Below, one piece after another: positions 44,191-57,052 of a stretch of 64,000 nt of DNA. The notes under the pieces are model-generated. The model worked only from the letters and a program-made list of their open reading frames with translations, had not been told where the DNA came from and did not search any database. A program made the translations under genes and the position numbers. The stretch comes from Rhizoclosmatium globosum (Eukaryota; Chytridiomycota; Chytridiomycetes; Chytridiales; Chytriomycetaceae), in the NCBI GenBank assembly GCA_002104985.1, contig MCGO01000004.1:496001-560000 (forward strand), given 5' to 3'. Each line of letters starts with the position of its first letter. Within the stretch, counting starts at the first letter, position 1.

Positions 44191-46352
44191 TCAAATCTCA
44201 ATATCAATTTCCTCTGCCCCAAAACATTCCTTCGGAATTCCAATTCCCTGCTCCATACACGCTCTGATGGTCTCTTGATCAACACGAAGGCTTGGGACAG
44301 GCTTGGCAACAACAACAGATTTCTTGGAAGGAATAGGTTTGGCAATTTGCTTTACAGGCGAAGATCCACCGCTACTACCTCCATTTCCACCCGCAACTAC
44401 ATCTTTACCAGTTGTTGGATCAAAGCCAAGTCGTTGAAGGGCATCTTTGCTGAATACATTTGATACGTTCTGCTTTTCTGCAGTAGTTACTTCAATAAAG
44501 TGACTGCACTAACTGTTATAGCACTCAACTGGCTTCCAAATTCCTCAAAGCTCTCAAATACTTGTCTCCCCTAGTCCCCCCTGACTTGATTTTTTCCTCC
44601 CTGTAATAGATAATGAATTTAAACGAAAACAAAGGAGGTAAACTCTGGCTTACAATTCTTTGGTTAATGGTTGAACACCTTTGACTCCTCCCTCCGTTGG
44701 GGCCAGCAGATTTACTCCACGGCCATCGCTACCGTTCGTACTTACTTGAATTCCATCCGTCCACAAGTATGTTCCTTGATCTCTTTGAGCGGGGGCGAGT
44801 TTAGGTTTCGTAGGGGAACCAATTCTTGTGCTTCCTGTTCTGCTTCAATAGTCAGTAACCCAAAATTGAAGGAAGCTTATCTCCTCACCCTGAAGTGAAT
44901 TCAGAACGCGAGTGTTTCGACTTTTTGAACATCATTTCCATGTGATAGCTGCAAAACTTTCCTTTCCGTCTGTGTTAACTGTGTCATCATTCCACATATT
45001 CCGGAGAAGCAGTGTTACCCATCAATCAGTGTGAAACACGGCTTGGGGTCATTCCCTTTGGACGTGAATTTACACTGAACACTGTCCATTGAAGTTCCCA
45101 AGTGCAAAAGCTTGCCCGCATCATCAATATCGATTCCCATTACACTAGATTTCTAAAGTCGCTGGAGTGTTAATAATTTAGTAAATTTTCTTTCCACAAA
45201 CCTCCGTAACGGGTAGAATCTTTGGATTCAAAACCCCAATCACCTCGCCTGCACCAATTCCACCCTTTTCCGTCGAAACTCCCCACTTTTCAAACACACG
45301 CCCAAATAAAAAAGCATTAACTGTCGTATTGCTTTTCAAGTCGCCTAGACGCATCACGACGTAATGTTGCTGGTTTTGGGACATACGTGGTGCGGACTTT
45401 GAGAGAACCACGGCAACCGTTACCCAGTCCCCTTGAATGTCTGCGTCCGTCAAAGAAGAGGTCAAATTTGGAAGGGGAATGTACAGACGTGACGTGAGGA
45501 GAGTTTCGAAGGATTGGTTGGAAACAAGACGGTTTCTATTCAGTATGTGAGTACTTGGTAACAAGAAATGGAGACAGCTCAACTTGAGACGCAGTCCCGA
45601 GAAACATTCGATGGTTGGATCATGCGTACTGTATCGTGGCGTGCTAGTTTGTTGGTGTGGGCCTGCAAATTAGGAGTTAGAACAAGTTTCGGACATTGCT
45701 TCAGCCCACCTAACGATGAAGCACGATCTCTAAAGTTGGATGTCCGCGCCACAGCATCATCAATAGAGCCTAATGCTTGTTGATGTTGCTTTAAGCGGTG
45801 GAGGTAAGCGAGTGGGTCGTTGTCATCAAAAGCTGAAACGGGTACAGGCTCATCTTCCCACTTTTGCCTCTTTGCAATAGCAATAGACAAGGGAAGTGAA
45901 GATGCAGGTATAAACGCGACTGAGGAAGAGGACGAGGTTGATAAAGGGGGCTGAGAAGTGGTATTTGATAGCTTCTCCTTGGATTGCTTTGGCGGATGAG
46001 CCATAGCCAACACAGACGACGCAGCTGCAGATGCATATCGAATTCGACTTGACCCATCGGCCTCTTCCTCTGTTTGATGATGAGTTACAAGTGAGACAAC
46101 CATAAACGTACGCATTCGTTTCCGCTTCCTTTCAAGAGCTTGGTCTGCGACTGAAGATTGATTTGATCTGTTGTTATCCGTTGTCATAGCTGCAGCCATA
46201 GAAGGGTTGGACAAGGAACGAGTGGGAGCCGGAGCTTCCTCGCTTTCCAGCTCCCTTTCCAATGCTGCGAGTCTTTCCTGAAGTCTTTTCTTTTCAAGTT
46301 TACGCTCTAGTGCCTTGATTTGCTGTTGCAGAGCTTCCTCATCATCACTCAT
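44191..46352 (-). CDS. MCM10: MCM10 replication initiation factor
   Basis: Binds the MCM2-7 helicase and DNA polymerase alpha at replication origins. The start MSDDEEALQQQ is followed by a coiled coil (ALERKLEKKRLQERLAALER). The conserved core follows over several introns: ECFSGLRLK, the OB-fold GDWVTVAVVLSKSAPRM through NAFLFGRVFEKWGV and GEVIGVLNPKILPV, then a CCCH-type zinc finger (QCKFTSKGNDPKPCF ... KFCSYH), which is the family hallmark. The C-terminal exon ends DQETIRACMEQGIGIPKECF. About ten short exons; 46352-46113 is the first and 46069 starts the second. The start lies 47 bp from the divergent DOCK gene. Confidence 0.87.
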
Positions 46353-46399
46353 TTGGCGCGTTTCTTGGTCTGTCTTTTGTTTGAAAGTTCTGCAAAAGG

Positions 46400-49300
46400 A
46401 TGGATGCTTGGACACCTCTGCCTGCGGAGGAAACTGGAGTATGCATTATCCCATACGATGCAGAACGGAATGGATTCGTGTCGTTGTCCGTGGGAGATGG
46501 TAACTTCGTTGGTAAATGTACTTTGTTTGGCTGAACATTACATGAACAGTTGTGGTGGCTGTGGAACGCAGTGGAAGCAACTGGTTCAGAGGCTATGTAT
46601 TTGGATCAGCGGATGCGCAGCCGGTGAGTAGCATGATCTCAGATGCAACAACAAGTCGAAGCTGACGCCACTTTCCTTGTGCAACCCTTCTGCTTTTAGC
46701 TTGCCGACCGTGCCTTCCAACTTGGCGTGTTTCCGGCAGCGCATGTGACGCTACTCAAAGGCGGGGACGGGGGCGGCGACGGAACTGCGATTGGAGGTGG
46801 AGTGAACACAAACTCGAACTCAAACTCGAACACAAACTCGAACGTCGGAGTTTCAGATGGCTCCCGTCGCATTCCACCGCCACCGCATTCCGCTGCCCTC
46901 GTGACTGTTGTTGCCGTCGGAGCCGCTGAACCGCTTGTCGCTGATCTCGCGGCTGTGCTCGTCGAGTGGGCCGCGTTGCTCAAGAAACACCTCGTGGCCC
47001 AGGACTACGCGTTGTACTCGGCCGTCCAGGCTTTGTCGCTGCGATTGTATGCAGGCCGCCAACAGGTATGTGGCGTTACTGGCTGCGAATGCCCCTAATT
47101 TACGCATTCATATAGCTGCTGGCTTCGGCTCTCTCAAAAGAACGAATGATTAGACTCAGGTCGCAATTGGTTGACACAGCTGACCTTGGAAACCACCTAC
47201 AAGGCCTCGACTCTATTGCGAGGCATCGTACCCGTGGATATTTATTGGGCGAACGAAACAATGCCGTGAAGCTATTCAAAACTCACTTCGAAACTTATGA
47301 ACGCTTGAGGCTTTGCGACAAATCTCTATCAGTGTATGCAAAGCTCTATGACAGGATAGCTACTTCTGACCGTCTCACCTTGTCTCTCTCTCCTCTGTCG
47401 ATTATTCCATCTGATACTTCTTCCAAAGATACCCTTCTCACTTTGATTCCCACAACGCGAAAACGAAACTCTCAATTTCAAACGTATTATCTTCATTTTG
47501 AACTCTCAGCATGTTTTGCCCAAATTTGTCTACCTGGAGAATATGCAGAGCTTGTGTTTTCAATCTACAACAAACGAACTCAGACTACTGTTAGCGAAGA
47601 TTTTGTAGTTCGAATTGATTATACTGGTATGCCCGTGAGTGCCGACTTGGATGGACGCCTGCGGCTTAAGACTGTCTTCTGCGAAGTGAGCGATCCGGAA
47701 TCGACTGCTGTTTCTGGGAGTACAAATGACACCAAAGCTGCTGATATATCATCTGGAGCTCTCTGCCTTGTAGTGAAAATCGTCAAAGTCAGTCGAAGTG
47801 GTTCTGAGTCTGGAACCCCACCATCATCATCCCTTGAAACATTTTTGCGAAGAAATGCAAGTAATTCAAGTTTGCGATTGAGTTTAGCTGGTGGAAATAG
47901 TGGAAGTAACAGTCCAGCGGGAAGTCGTCGCGGTAGCGAATCTCTATTCAGTCGACCATCACTTCGAAAGCGTGGCAGCATGTCTTTGGAAAGCTTGCGA
48001 GCTGCTTCAAAAAATGATAGTTCATCTATTCCACTATCGTCTGGACTTCGAAGGCCATTTGCAGTGGGGGTTTTGGAGTTGACCGATTCATGGAACAAAG
48101 CCAAGAAGCATGGATTTGCTGATACAAATGCTGTATTGGAGAGTAGTGTTGCAGTAGCTCAAGTCGCAGCAGATTCAGATGCTATCATTGCACCACCTGT
48201 AACATCGATTGGAGAAAAGAGTTTAATGGAAGGGGTCGAACATACAATCCAACTTTTCACCCCCAACTCAGAAGCTGCATTCTCAGCTCTTCCTGACCAA
48301 ATCCTGAAACATCAACCTGGTGAAACAACAAGTCAAGAGAACATCAAGGTCGTCTTAAATCTGAGTGCTCATACCTGCAGTATCACAGAACCAGTGCCTG
48401 TGTCTCTTGTGAAAGTTGGGAGCACCCCTAGACTCGGATTTTCCGATCGCATTCACCCAAACGACTCTCGAAATAGTATATATGTGACCCTTCAGGCAGG
48501 GGACTTTGTTGTCAAAGGACCAACTTTTTCGCAGCGGAATGTTCAATGCATTATCCAAGTTCGTACCTCGGATGGAGGAGTTATTGAAAGCTGTTTATCA
48601 CGTGGTTTTGCCCGTATGGAGACTAGCTTCGAATCAATAGTATACCACCATGTGAATTCCCCGGTATGGAATGAAACTGTCCGCGTTGATTTGGACCCAC
48701 AAACGTTGGAGGATGCACATCTAATATTATTATTTCGACAATGTAACACCAGTGCAATGGATGGGGCTGGAGGGCTAGCTGCCGGAAGTGGTGGTGGTGA
48801 GAAGGGCTTGTTTGCGTTCGGGTTTTTGCCGTTCATAAGGCAAGACTCCACCGTAGTACTCGATCAACAACATACCCTCAATTTGTACAAGTATGATAAA
48901 CTCGTTGTCCAGAGTGGAGAGTATTTGAAATGGCTGGGTGTGAGGGATGGTACATCCCTCGGAATGGCTCCAGGGAGTCATATTCTCGTCCCACCTTCTA
49001 CAGCAACTCTACAGCAACAACAAAACCTTTTGCTGCGAGATAAGGTGACTATTAGAACGCAGCTTTGTAGCACTCTTATGACCCAAAGCACTGGAATTCT
49101 TAACCTCCTCCACTGGCGTCAATCAATAACTTACTTCCGTGTTCCCGTCTCGGCTCTAATAAGTGACTTTGTAAACACTGTTCCCGCGATCGAAGTTGTA
49201 AAGTTTTTGCACGGCATTTTGGACGCACTAATTGAAGTGCTTGATACCCAGAGTGATCAAGAAAACACTGTATTTTTGGCGCTTGTGCATGTTTTTGGCG

Positions 49301-52300
49301 TGCTGAATGAAGATCGATTCAGTGGGTATGAGGTGGCTCTAGAAACATATGTTGACAAGTTTTTGCGGAGCACAGGATGCTGGAGAGGCATTTTGGCAAC
49401 TTTCATGGTTATCCTGAATCAGGCATATAAGACTACTGGTACAGGAGATTTGAAATTGTTGGGGAGTAGCGTTAAAGTGTGGGGTATATGGATTCAGTTG
49501 GTCGTTCGAAGTGGGCTGATGGATCAGAAACTAGGCAAAGGAGTGACTGATGGCGATAGGAAATTAAATTTGAGTGACTCGATCAGTGAAATGGTTGACA
49601 AGCTTTGCGAGTTTCTTCGATTGCCTTCAGTCGGCGCCACAGAAACCCAAGTTCTGGTTCTGACGAATTTTATGGAGCTAGTTCCTTACCTGGAGAGAGT
49701 TTTTGGCGTTGTGGATTTAATGCCGAAGTTGATTTGTCTGGTTGACAGTGTGAATGTTGACAAGGTATTTATCGTTTTCGTCGGAGTTATGAAAACTAAT
49801 AATCCATTGTAGCCGATTCTGAATACATACAAGTTAGCTTTTATCCATTCTCTAATTCGCAGCCCAATTTTCAACGATTTCAAGAGTCGTTTAGCCCTTG
49901 TGAACTCTACGAAACGTTGGATTCTAGACTACATCTCTGCTGACCTCTTCCGTGATTTGGATTCATCAAAAATTGCAACATTTCGGCTCTCCCTAAGCGT
50001 CATTGCAGAGTTGATTGAAAAGCTTCATAAGATAGGCGATCGACTGGAAAAGGATATTGGGAAGTCTGGCTCAAAATCGGTTGATTTGGGTTCTCGAAAT
50101 GAGCTCCTGACTTCATGCGTGAACGAAGTTGCACCTTTGCTTGACCATTTGATTCGGTTATATGGATCCCTCATCAAGTTGGTGAAAGGTGCCAACTTTG
50201 ATCGTGTTTCAGCACCAAGTGCTGCGCCTTTGACAGGAGCCAACTTCTTACAAGCTCCATTTCGAACCGAGCTTGCCGAATTAAGCGCTGTCATTGTCTC
50301 GTTTGTCAATTTTCTTCCTCAAAACGATCTCTTAGGTGTTTTGAAGATTGATATTGAAACATACAGTGCAGGATCAAAAGTGTCTGGCATTGGTGGATTA
50401 TATCAAGTGATGCAGAGTCTTTTGAGGGGAGATGCATTCCCTGAAAATTGGGCCAGTGCAAATATGGTTATCTGTAAAGTAGTCATCAAAGTGATGCGTG
50501 TTGTAAATGAGCATTTAAGAGCTCTCCAGCAGGCTCAGTCTCCGCTGCTGGAAGGAGCCGTAAGTGCACAAACACAACTTTTCCTGTTAGACTACTTCAG
50601 TATTCTTCTACAATTGCTCAACTCGCGAGCCATTGCCACGGAATATTTCCGACCTCAGTTGGCAAGGTTGGCCCATCGATTAGACGCAGACGTTCGAGGA
50701 GAAGCCGGAGAACTGTTTCGGTTTGCTTGGAAGGAGGTTATTATGGCTGAAAAAGTGGACCGATCGAGCATTTCGTTCATTCGAAGCTTGTTTGGACCCT
50801 TCTTAGAGTTGACAATGAGTCCACATTCTAAACTCAAGTATGCCGCGATTGAGCTCTTATTTAGGTTTGTGTGTTAACTTTTGTGCCTGTCGTGGACTGA
50901 AAAATTCTAATTTATGGCAGCATTATTGAGCATGAATGCAAATCGAAGGGCGACTTTAATTCTTTGGAAGCAGAATGTTTAGATCGGTTGGAAGGTTTGA
51001 TCATGGTTGAGGGCAAAGGTGATCAAGTTTTCCGACATTTCTTTGTGGATGCCATGGGGAAGTACTTTACCGAAGCAGCCGCGTCTTCTGCTGTTACCGT
51101 TTCCTTAAAAGTTGAAGATGACTCTACGCGCGGACAAAGTAACTCTCGCGCCGCCTCGATCAATACAAATGTAGTATCAATTGGAACTTTCGCTACTGCT
51201 GGGGCTCGATTTTTGAAAAGCGTGGACACATTGATGGACATTTGTATAACTTTACGTGACATTCCTTCAGACTCAAGATATAATGACGAAAAGATTTGGA
51301 TGACCCTCAAGCTGATGCACTTTTTCAGAGACACTGGTCGAAGGTATAGAAAACTTCCAGTGATGTCGGATTAAACAGATTCTTTATTAAACAGAGGACT
51401 CTATGTTCGATATATCCACACACTCTCTGACTTACATTCCTCATTGGGTAATACTGCTGAATCTGTGCTTGCTCTAAAATTGCATGGAGACTTGCTTCCA
51501 TGGTCTCATGACGAACAATTGGAACCCTTACCACAGTATGGATTTCCAGTTGCTAGTTCTGCTTTTGAACGAAAGGAGCAGGTTTGTGAATTTAATTTTT
51601 CGATTTCTCTAAGATAAAATAGATTTGGTTGGCGTGCCTTAATGGATTGGAATCAACTAATAACTGGGAACGTGCTATCGTATTGTATACGGAGCTGGGA
51701 TCACAATATGAAAAGAAATGGTTTAACTACAGTAACTATGCACTTATTCTGCGCAAGCAAGCAGACTTGATTGAGAATATCATGACCAAGGAACGATACT
51801 TTCCCACTTATTACCGTGTTGGTTTCTATGGAAAGGGACATCCAAACTATTTGCAAGGGAAACAGTTTATCTATAAGTTAGTTTAACTTTCACATATTTT
51901 ATGTCTAAATTAATGTTAAAAGGGGTGGCGAATGGGAAAAGCTTGCATCTTTTTGCGAGAGTATATTGAACAAGTTTGTTGGGTCTCAGTTGTTGAAATC
52001 CAACGCACCACCTTCAGATGAAATCGTCCATGGTACTGGCAGCTGGATTCAAATTACTTCGGTGAATCCTGAAATTGACCGACAACGGTGGGCAGATGGC
52101 GATATCAACTTTGCGTGGTACAACTGGGAGTACGAATCAGAGAGATTATCGGAAGTGGGCGCAAGCACAAGTATACGCAACAGTGATATACCAGAATCTG
52201 TTCATGAAGGAGAAAGTGCTTTAATTAGCCTGTCTGGAAATTCTCAACGAAAGAGTGCCGCATTGACGTCAGAAAATACGTCAAATAGCGATATCAAGTA

Positions 52301-53353
52301 TCTAATAGAGCCAGATTTGGATCCTGATTTGGACAGTCTAATATCTAAGGCCAATATCCTGTTGGACTCTATACCTGCACCAGTTCGCTCATATTATTCC
52401 AGTAACGAAATCAATTCATTTTCATATTCAAGGCCGTTTCGTCGCGCAGCTTCTGTATCGAATGATGATTCTGGACCCTCTAATGCCAGTAGTATGATGG
52501 ACCCTATCAAAGACTTGACCGATTTGTGGATTGAAAAAACGCTTTTTCTTACTGCGGATACTTTCCCGTGTTTATCTCAGCGGAGTCGAGTTGTAAAGTC
52601 GTTCACCATTCATCTCTCACCCATCGAAAATGCAATTATCGCCGTACGAAGCAAAACACGTCAATTGGCACATTTTCTGAAGCAGTTTGAAGAGACAGAA
52701 AGTGCTGAACCCCAAAATATTAATAATTTTACTCTCGCTCTGAACGGTGCTGTGGATGCCCCAGTTAATGGGGGAATCCCGATGTACAGAAACGCGTTTC
52801 TAGGTGAAAATTCTGTAGCTTACAACGCGAACTTGGTAAAAATGCTTGTTTGGTCAATAGAAAAGCAGGTTGGTGTTCTTTGAACCCAGTTTAACTTAAC
52901 TAAACTATTTTTCTGTAGGTTGAAACGCTTCACACTTGCTTGGGAGTACATGGGAAATTAATTGGAGCTCAGATGCGACCTTTGCACGACAGCTTGATAT
53001 CAATGTTCTTCAAGAATTTTGGTGAAGAAATTTCCAAATTGGACCTTCCAACCATTGATTCATCAGGTACTGTTCGCTCTCTATTATATGCTCATCTCTA
53101 AATAAACTTAGGGCATAAATCTGACGAATTTCGCTCGGCCGCGCTTCGGCGATCACCTTCAACCGCCTTTCTATCGCGGCGACCGCTGGGAGAGAGCAAT
53201 ATGATTCCTCCCTACTTTGGAGTAACGGGAATAACAGCGCCGTCTGTTTCATCATCTGTGGATGTATCAGGAACTTCTGAACGGAGTGGCGACAGTGCTG
53301 CCGCCGGTAGAAAAGTCACTGTCGGAAGCAAAATTCGGAATTTATTCAAATAA
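46400..53353 (+). CDS. DCK1: DOCK-family Rac/Cdc42 guanine nucleotide exchange factor (SH3, DHR-1, DHR-2)
   Basis: Eleven exons (46400-46511, 46550-46623, 46700-47065, 47116-49764, 49813-50864, 50921-51343, 51395-51581, 51623-51876, 51923-52868, 52919-53066, 53112-53353) join in one frame of 2150 aa. An N-terminal SH3 domain (GVCIIPYDAERNGFVSL, NWFRGYVFG, LGVFPAAHV) is interrupted by an Asn-Ser repeat insert near residue 100. The DHR-1/C2 domain lies around 636-800 (NSIYVTLQAGDFVV to PVWNETVRVDL). DHR-2 begins around 1560 and includes YYRVGFYGKGHPNYLQGKQF and TLALNGAVDAPVNGGI. The SH3 places it with DOCK1-5 and yeast Dck1, which pair with ELMO/Lmo1. It likely controls actin and polarity. The 2.65-kb exon 4 is by far the longest exon here. 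Confidence 0.93.
46808..46843. repeat. AACTCG/AACACA hexamer repeat (Asn-Ser/Thr codons)
   Basis: Short imperfect hexamer repeats that code for an Asn-Ser/Asn-Thr tract inside the SH3-adjacent insert of the DOCK protein. Confidence 0.7.
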
Positions 53354-53365
53354 ATAATTAATGGT

Positions 53366-56300
53366 TTATTTTCGTTCTTTTCCTCCAGACGACACTTTTC
53401 TTTTCGCATCTGCGCCCTTTTTCCCTTTCACTTCAGGAGCTGGAGGAAGGGGCACAACCTTGTCTTTCTCTTTTTCTTCAACGACAGCGACAGCGACAGT
53501 AGGAACAATCTTCCTCATTTTTTCTTCAAGTTCTGCTGCTTTCCGTGCATTGGCCTCATTTTCGCTGGCAATTTGAGCTTGGATTGCATCAGCCGCAGCT
53601 TTTGCGGCCACTAATTGCTGGGCCACACCTTTTGCCACTTCAACAGCTGCTTGAATCTCGTTTTGAGATCCAACAGGTGCTTCGACCTTGTATGTGGATA
53701 TGTCCTCAAACAAATGGAACATTCGGTCGATAGCTTGGTGCACAAATTGTGAAACTTCCGTTTTGAACTGAGACCTGTATTGAACCTCGAGGAGTCTCCT
53801 CTCACGTGTCCAAGTGCGAGAAGAGTCGGGCTATTTGGCGGGTTACAATTTTAAAGTCAATATGTGAACATTACCTTTGGTTGGCGTCGGATGATTTTTG
53901 CCAACTGTGGTCTGTTTGAAGCATCATCTGTCTTTAAATTAGTCTACTTTTAATATTAATTGAGATTGCTGACCTGCTGGTGGTGCATCCCCTTTTTTGG
54001 CTCCTTTTGCGGGGGGTGCACCTTTTGCTGGAGGAGGAGCGGCTTTTCCTTTCGCGTCTTTTGCGGGCTAAGTAGTAAATAATACTTTAGAAAGAATTAG
54101 AAAATTAACTCCTCACAGCGCCTCCTTTTTTCGCTTCTACAACTGGTGGGGTTGGTTTTCTGTCTGCGGTTTGATCTAAACCAAATGTCTGTTACTAGTA
54201 TCCGTCAGTTGCAGTACCATACCTTCTTCCTCTTCAGCTCTCTCAAATTGCGCTGCTGGTCTCTGTTGCATAGAAATTTAGAACATTTCAAACAATTGAT
54301 GTAATTACAGCCAGAGGAAGACCCATATGTTTGCGAAGAGACTCTGAACACTCAGAGATCTTATCTGCGAGATCTACAAAGGCATCGTATCCAACGACAT
54401 ATAAAGGAGAAAAGGTGGACTTTGATGTGGCTGTTGTGGAAAGTTTAACCAGCTCGTTCAGCTTAAATAGTTGTTGTGAGCGTCTCTCTATTGAATCAAT
54501 TTGCGATATGTTCTGCAGGTGTTTTGTGAGTTGCTCGTTACGAAATGACAGTATTTACATCATATATGCTGTGAATGGATCTATCCCACAATGCTGATTG
54601 TAGACCCAAGATATTTCGAGTTTCGCTCGCAAGCAATTCAAATCGTTCGAATAGCTTTGGAAAGTATTTTACCTGTGGGATAATTTAGCGGTTGATATGC
54701 CTGCCCAAATGATACCAACATATAAATCGGCATTAAGAATAGTAAACAGCTGTTCGTCATTTGTTAACAGGAGCTTTCGTTTTTCCAGTACGTTAGGAGT
54801 TGCATTTCTGGGTTTCATATTTTGTAAAATGTCGTCAATGACTTCAGTTGCCGCGGTTGTTGCTCTAAATTAGAGTTTTAGCTTCGTTTATCTGAATATA
54901 TTCTCACCTTCTGCGGTCAAGTAAAGCTTCTATCTTGGTTCGTTTGCTTTCATTTGTATCTTCCTCTAATGCAAAGCCCTTCAAATTGTTACCAAACGTA
55001 AATTCAATCCCTTCCGAAATCTACCTGAAGAGTTATCGTTGTTGGAACGTCTGCAGCCACGCCCGGATTCGTAACCAGCTCCCAAATTTCTGTAAATACC
55101 TGTTTTTGTTCATCAGTTACAATCCCAGAATTTAAGACATACCCCAGGTGAACCAGATTTAAAAATTATGGGAAAATCAAAGGCAGTTCCTGGTAAAATA
55201 ACACCTTTCTTATGGTAAAAATAGAAGCGTTGAACGTTATCATGCATTGCCTTCACCTACAAGAATGACTTCATTAGTTATAATTTTTCGTAAAATCATA
55301 CATTTAATGGGTTCTCTTTTTTCATTTGTCTCCATTCGAAATGATAAGACGTTGTAGACTGATTGTAAACACTCAACACAGATCTTGACACTTCATTCAG
55401 CAAAACTTCAAAAGTCATATGCGTAGCCACAAATACTAAGTCGGAAGTCATGTCGGTTGGAAGATTTGGAATGGTGCTGATTGCTTCTGCATTGCTTTTG
55501 AAACCAAGCTTTTGTGAGGCTGTTGGATTAAAAGGCTGCTTTACACCAGATGCCCTATCAGGAACGCTCTCTTGAATAGAAGCCGTGGCTGCATTTACTT
55601 TCTTTGATCTTTCATCCAGTTTTTCGCAATAGGCTTCCGTCAGTTGTTTCATTTGTTTTGTATCAAGAGACGTTCCAACGACTTCCAAGTAGCCACCAAC
55701 ACCATCCTAGATAAAACCTCAATTCCACATGCATAGAATCAGTTTTCGTTACCTTGAAAAATGGATCCAACTTCGCGATAACATGATTCAACTCTTGCTT
55801 TCTCAATTCACGATATGAATTTGGGTTGGATGGCACTTTGTAGCTGTTTAATCGTTAGTATGTTTTGTCTGCGTCGCGGTCGGGTAACTGAACTGTTTTG
55901 CTTCCTTTGTCACAAGTCTCTCAATTCTAATCGCAGACATTCAGCACCAATTAATGAACGAACCCATTCACCTTCGAACTCCTCCTTTTGGTGGCGTGAC
56001 TATTAAACCAAGTAAATCATTTCCGATTCTAAGGCCCTTCGACCAAAAGTTTACTTTTCGATCCTCCAATAACTGAAATGCTTCAAATATCAGATCTCTT
56101 TCCTCAATACGTTCTCGATGTTCCCCTAAGCGAGCCATAAGTAAGTCCGCTCGATCCTTTAGCGCTTATAATGTAAATAATAAATAAGCTCAAACAGAAA
56201 CAATCTACCTTGTTGGATTTCTTAGCTAACGACCGCTGAACTCGGTTCCATTGAATACTATGGCGTTTCCAGTTTCGTAAGGCATGTTCTTCGCGAACTT

Positions 56301-56979
56301 CCCTGGAATAATCTGGTTTCAGATGAAACGCAAAATGCAAAGACATTATCGTGTACCGGTATTTTTGGAAAATATAAAGGCGATTCAACCATCTTTTACG
56401 TTCTTGCACAGTTTTTTCATGTGCAAGCCTCTGCTGTTCTTGAATTTTTTCCTCCTCGCGCTCTGCTTCAAGGTTCTCATCCTGCTGTTATAAATAAATA
56501 ACTTTCGCATGACACAAGAGTAATTACTTGAGGTTCGACAACAGCTGCTTGTTGGGGAACAACATCAGAAGTTTTCTCGCCTAATTGCTCCTCCATCTCT
56601 TCGAAATCGTCAGCGTCCCCCAACAAAGTATAACCTATAATTTTTCCATCCTTTTGCTTCTTCGGGCCTTTCTATAACGCAAGGAATATTAGCCGAAGTC
56701 GAATCATATGTTGGAAAGGTACAGTTTTGGCAGTCACAAGGGATAAAGGAATTGGTCGCTTTGTTGGTTGCGTAAATTCAGGTTCTTTTTGTCATTAGTG
56801 CGTATGTTTATAAAATACAATACCTTACCTTCGCCCAAGTAGTCAGGGGGCATCTTTTTTGCTACCATTAACACGCGTTTGTTATACATCCCAGTATTTT
56901 GATCAACTGTTTCACACATTTCGTGCGGCGGATCGGCTGCGACGGGAAGGGGTGGTAGTTGTGTGATGGGAATGTCCAT
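53366..56979 (-). CDS. MYCBPAP: MYCBP-associated protein (MYCBPAP)-like flagellar protein
   Basis: A multi-exon gene starting at MDIPITQLPPLPVAADPPH (56979). Recognisable blocks in order: KRVLMVAKKMPPDYLGEG, a Glu/Lys coiled coil (EEEKIQEQQRLAHEKTVQER), a helical block (EEHALRNWKRHSIQWNRVQR), the FWSKGLRIGNDLLGLIVTPP block that I associate with MYCBPAP, then Ig-like ASH-type strands (FYFYHKKGVILPGTAFDFPI). The C-terminus is Lys/Ala-rich (AKAAADAIQAQIASENEANA). MYCBPAP is a ciliary central-apparatus/testis protein in animals, so its presence suggests a flagellated life stage. The end is 12 bp from the DOCK stop and the start 73 bp from the ATR stop. Exon borders were not all resolved. Confidence 0.68.
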
Positions 56980-57052
56980 GGTGTAATTGTCGAATCTTTT
57001 TTTCAAATGCAATAATATAAAATGAAGAAAAACGTACTTCGGCATATACAAT

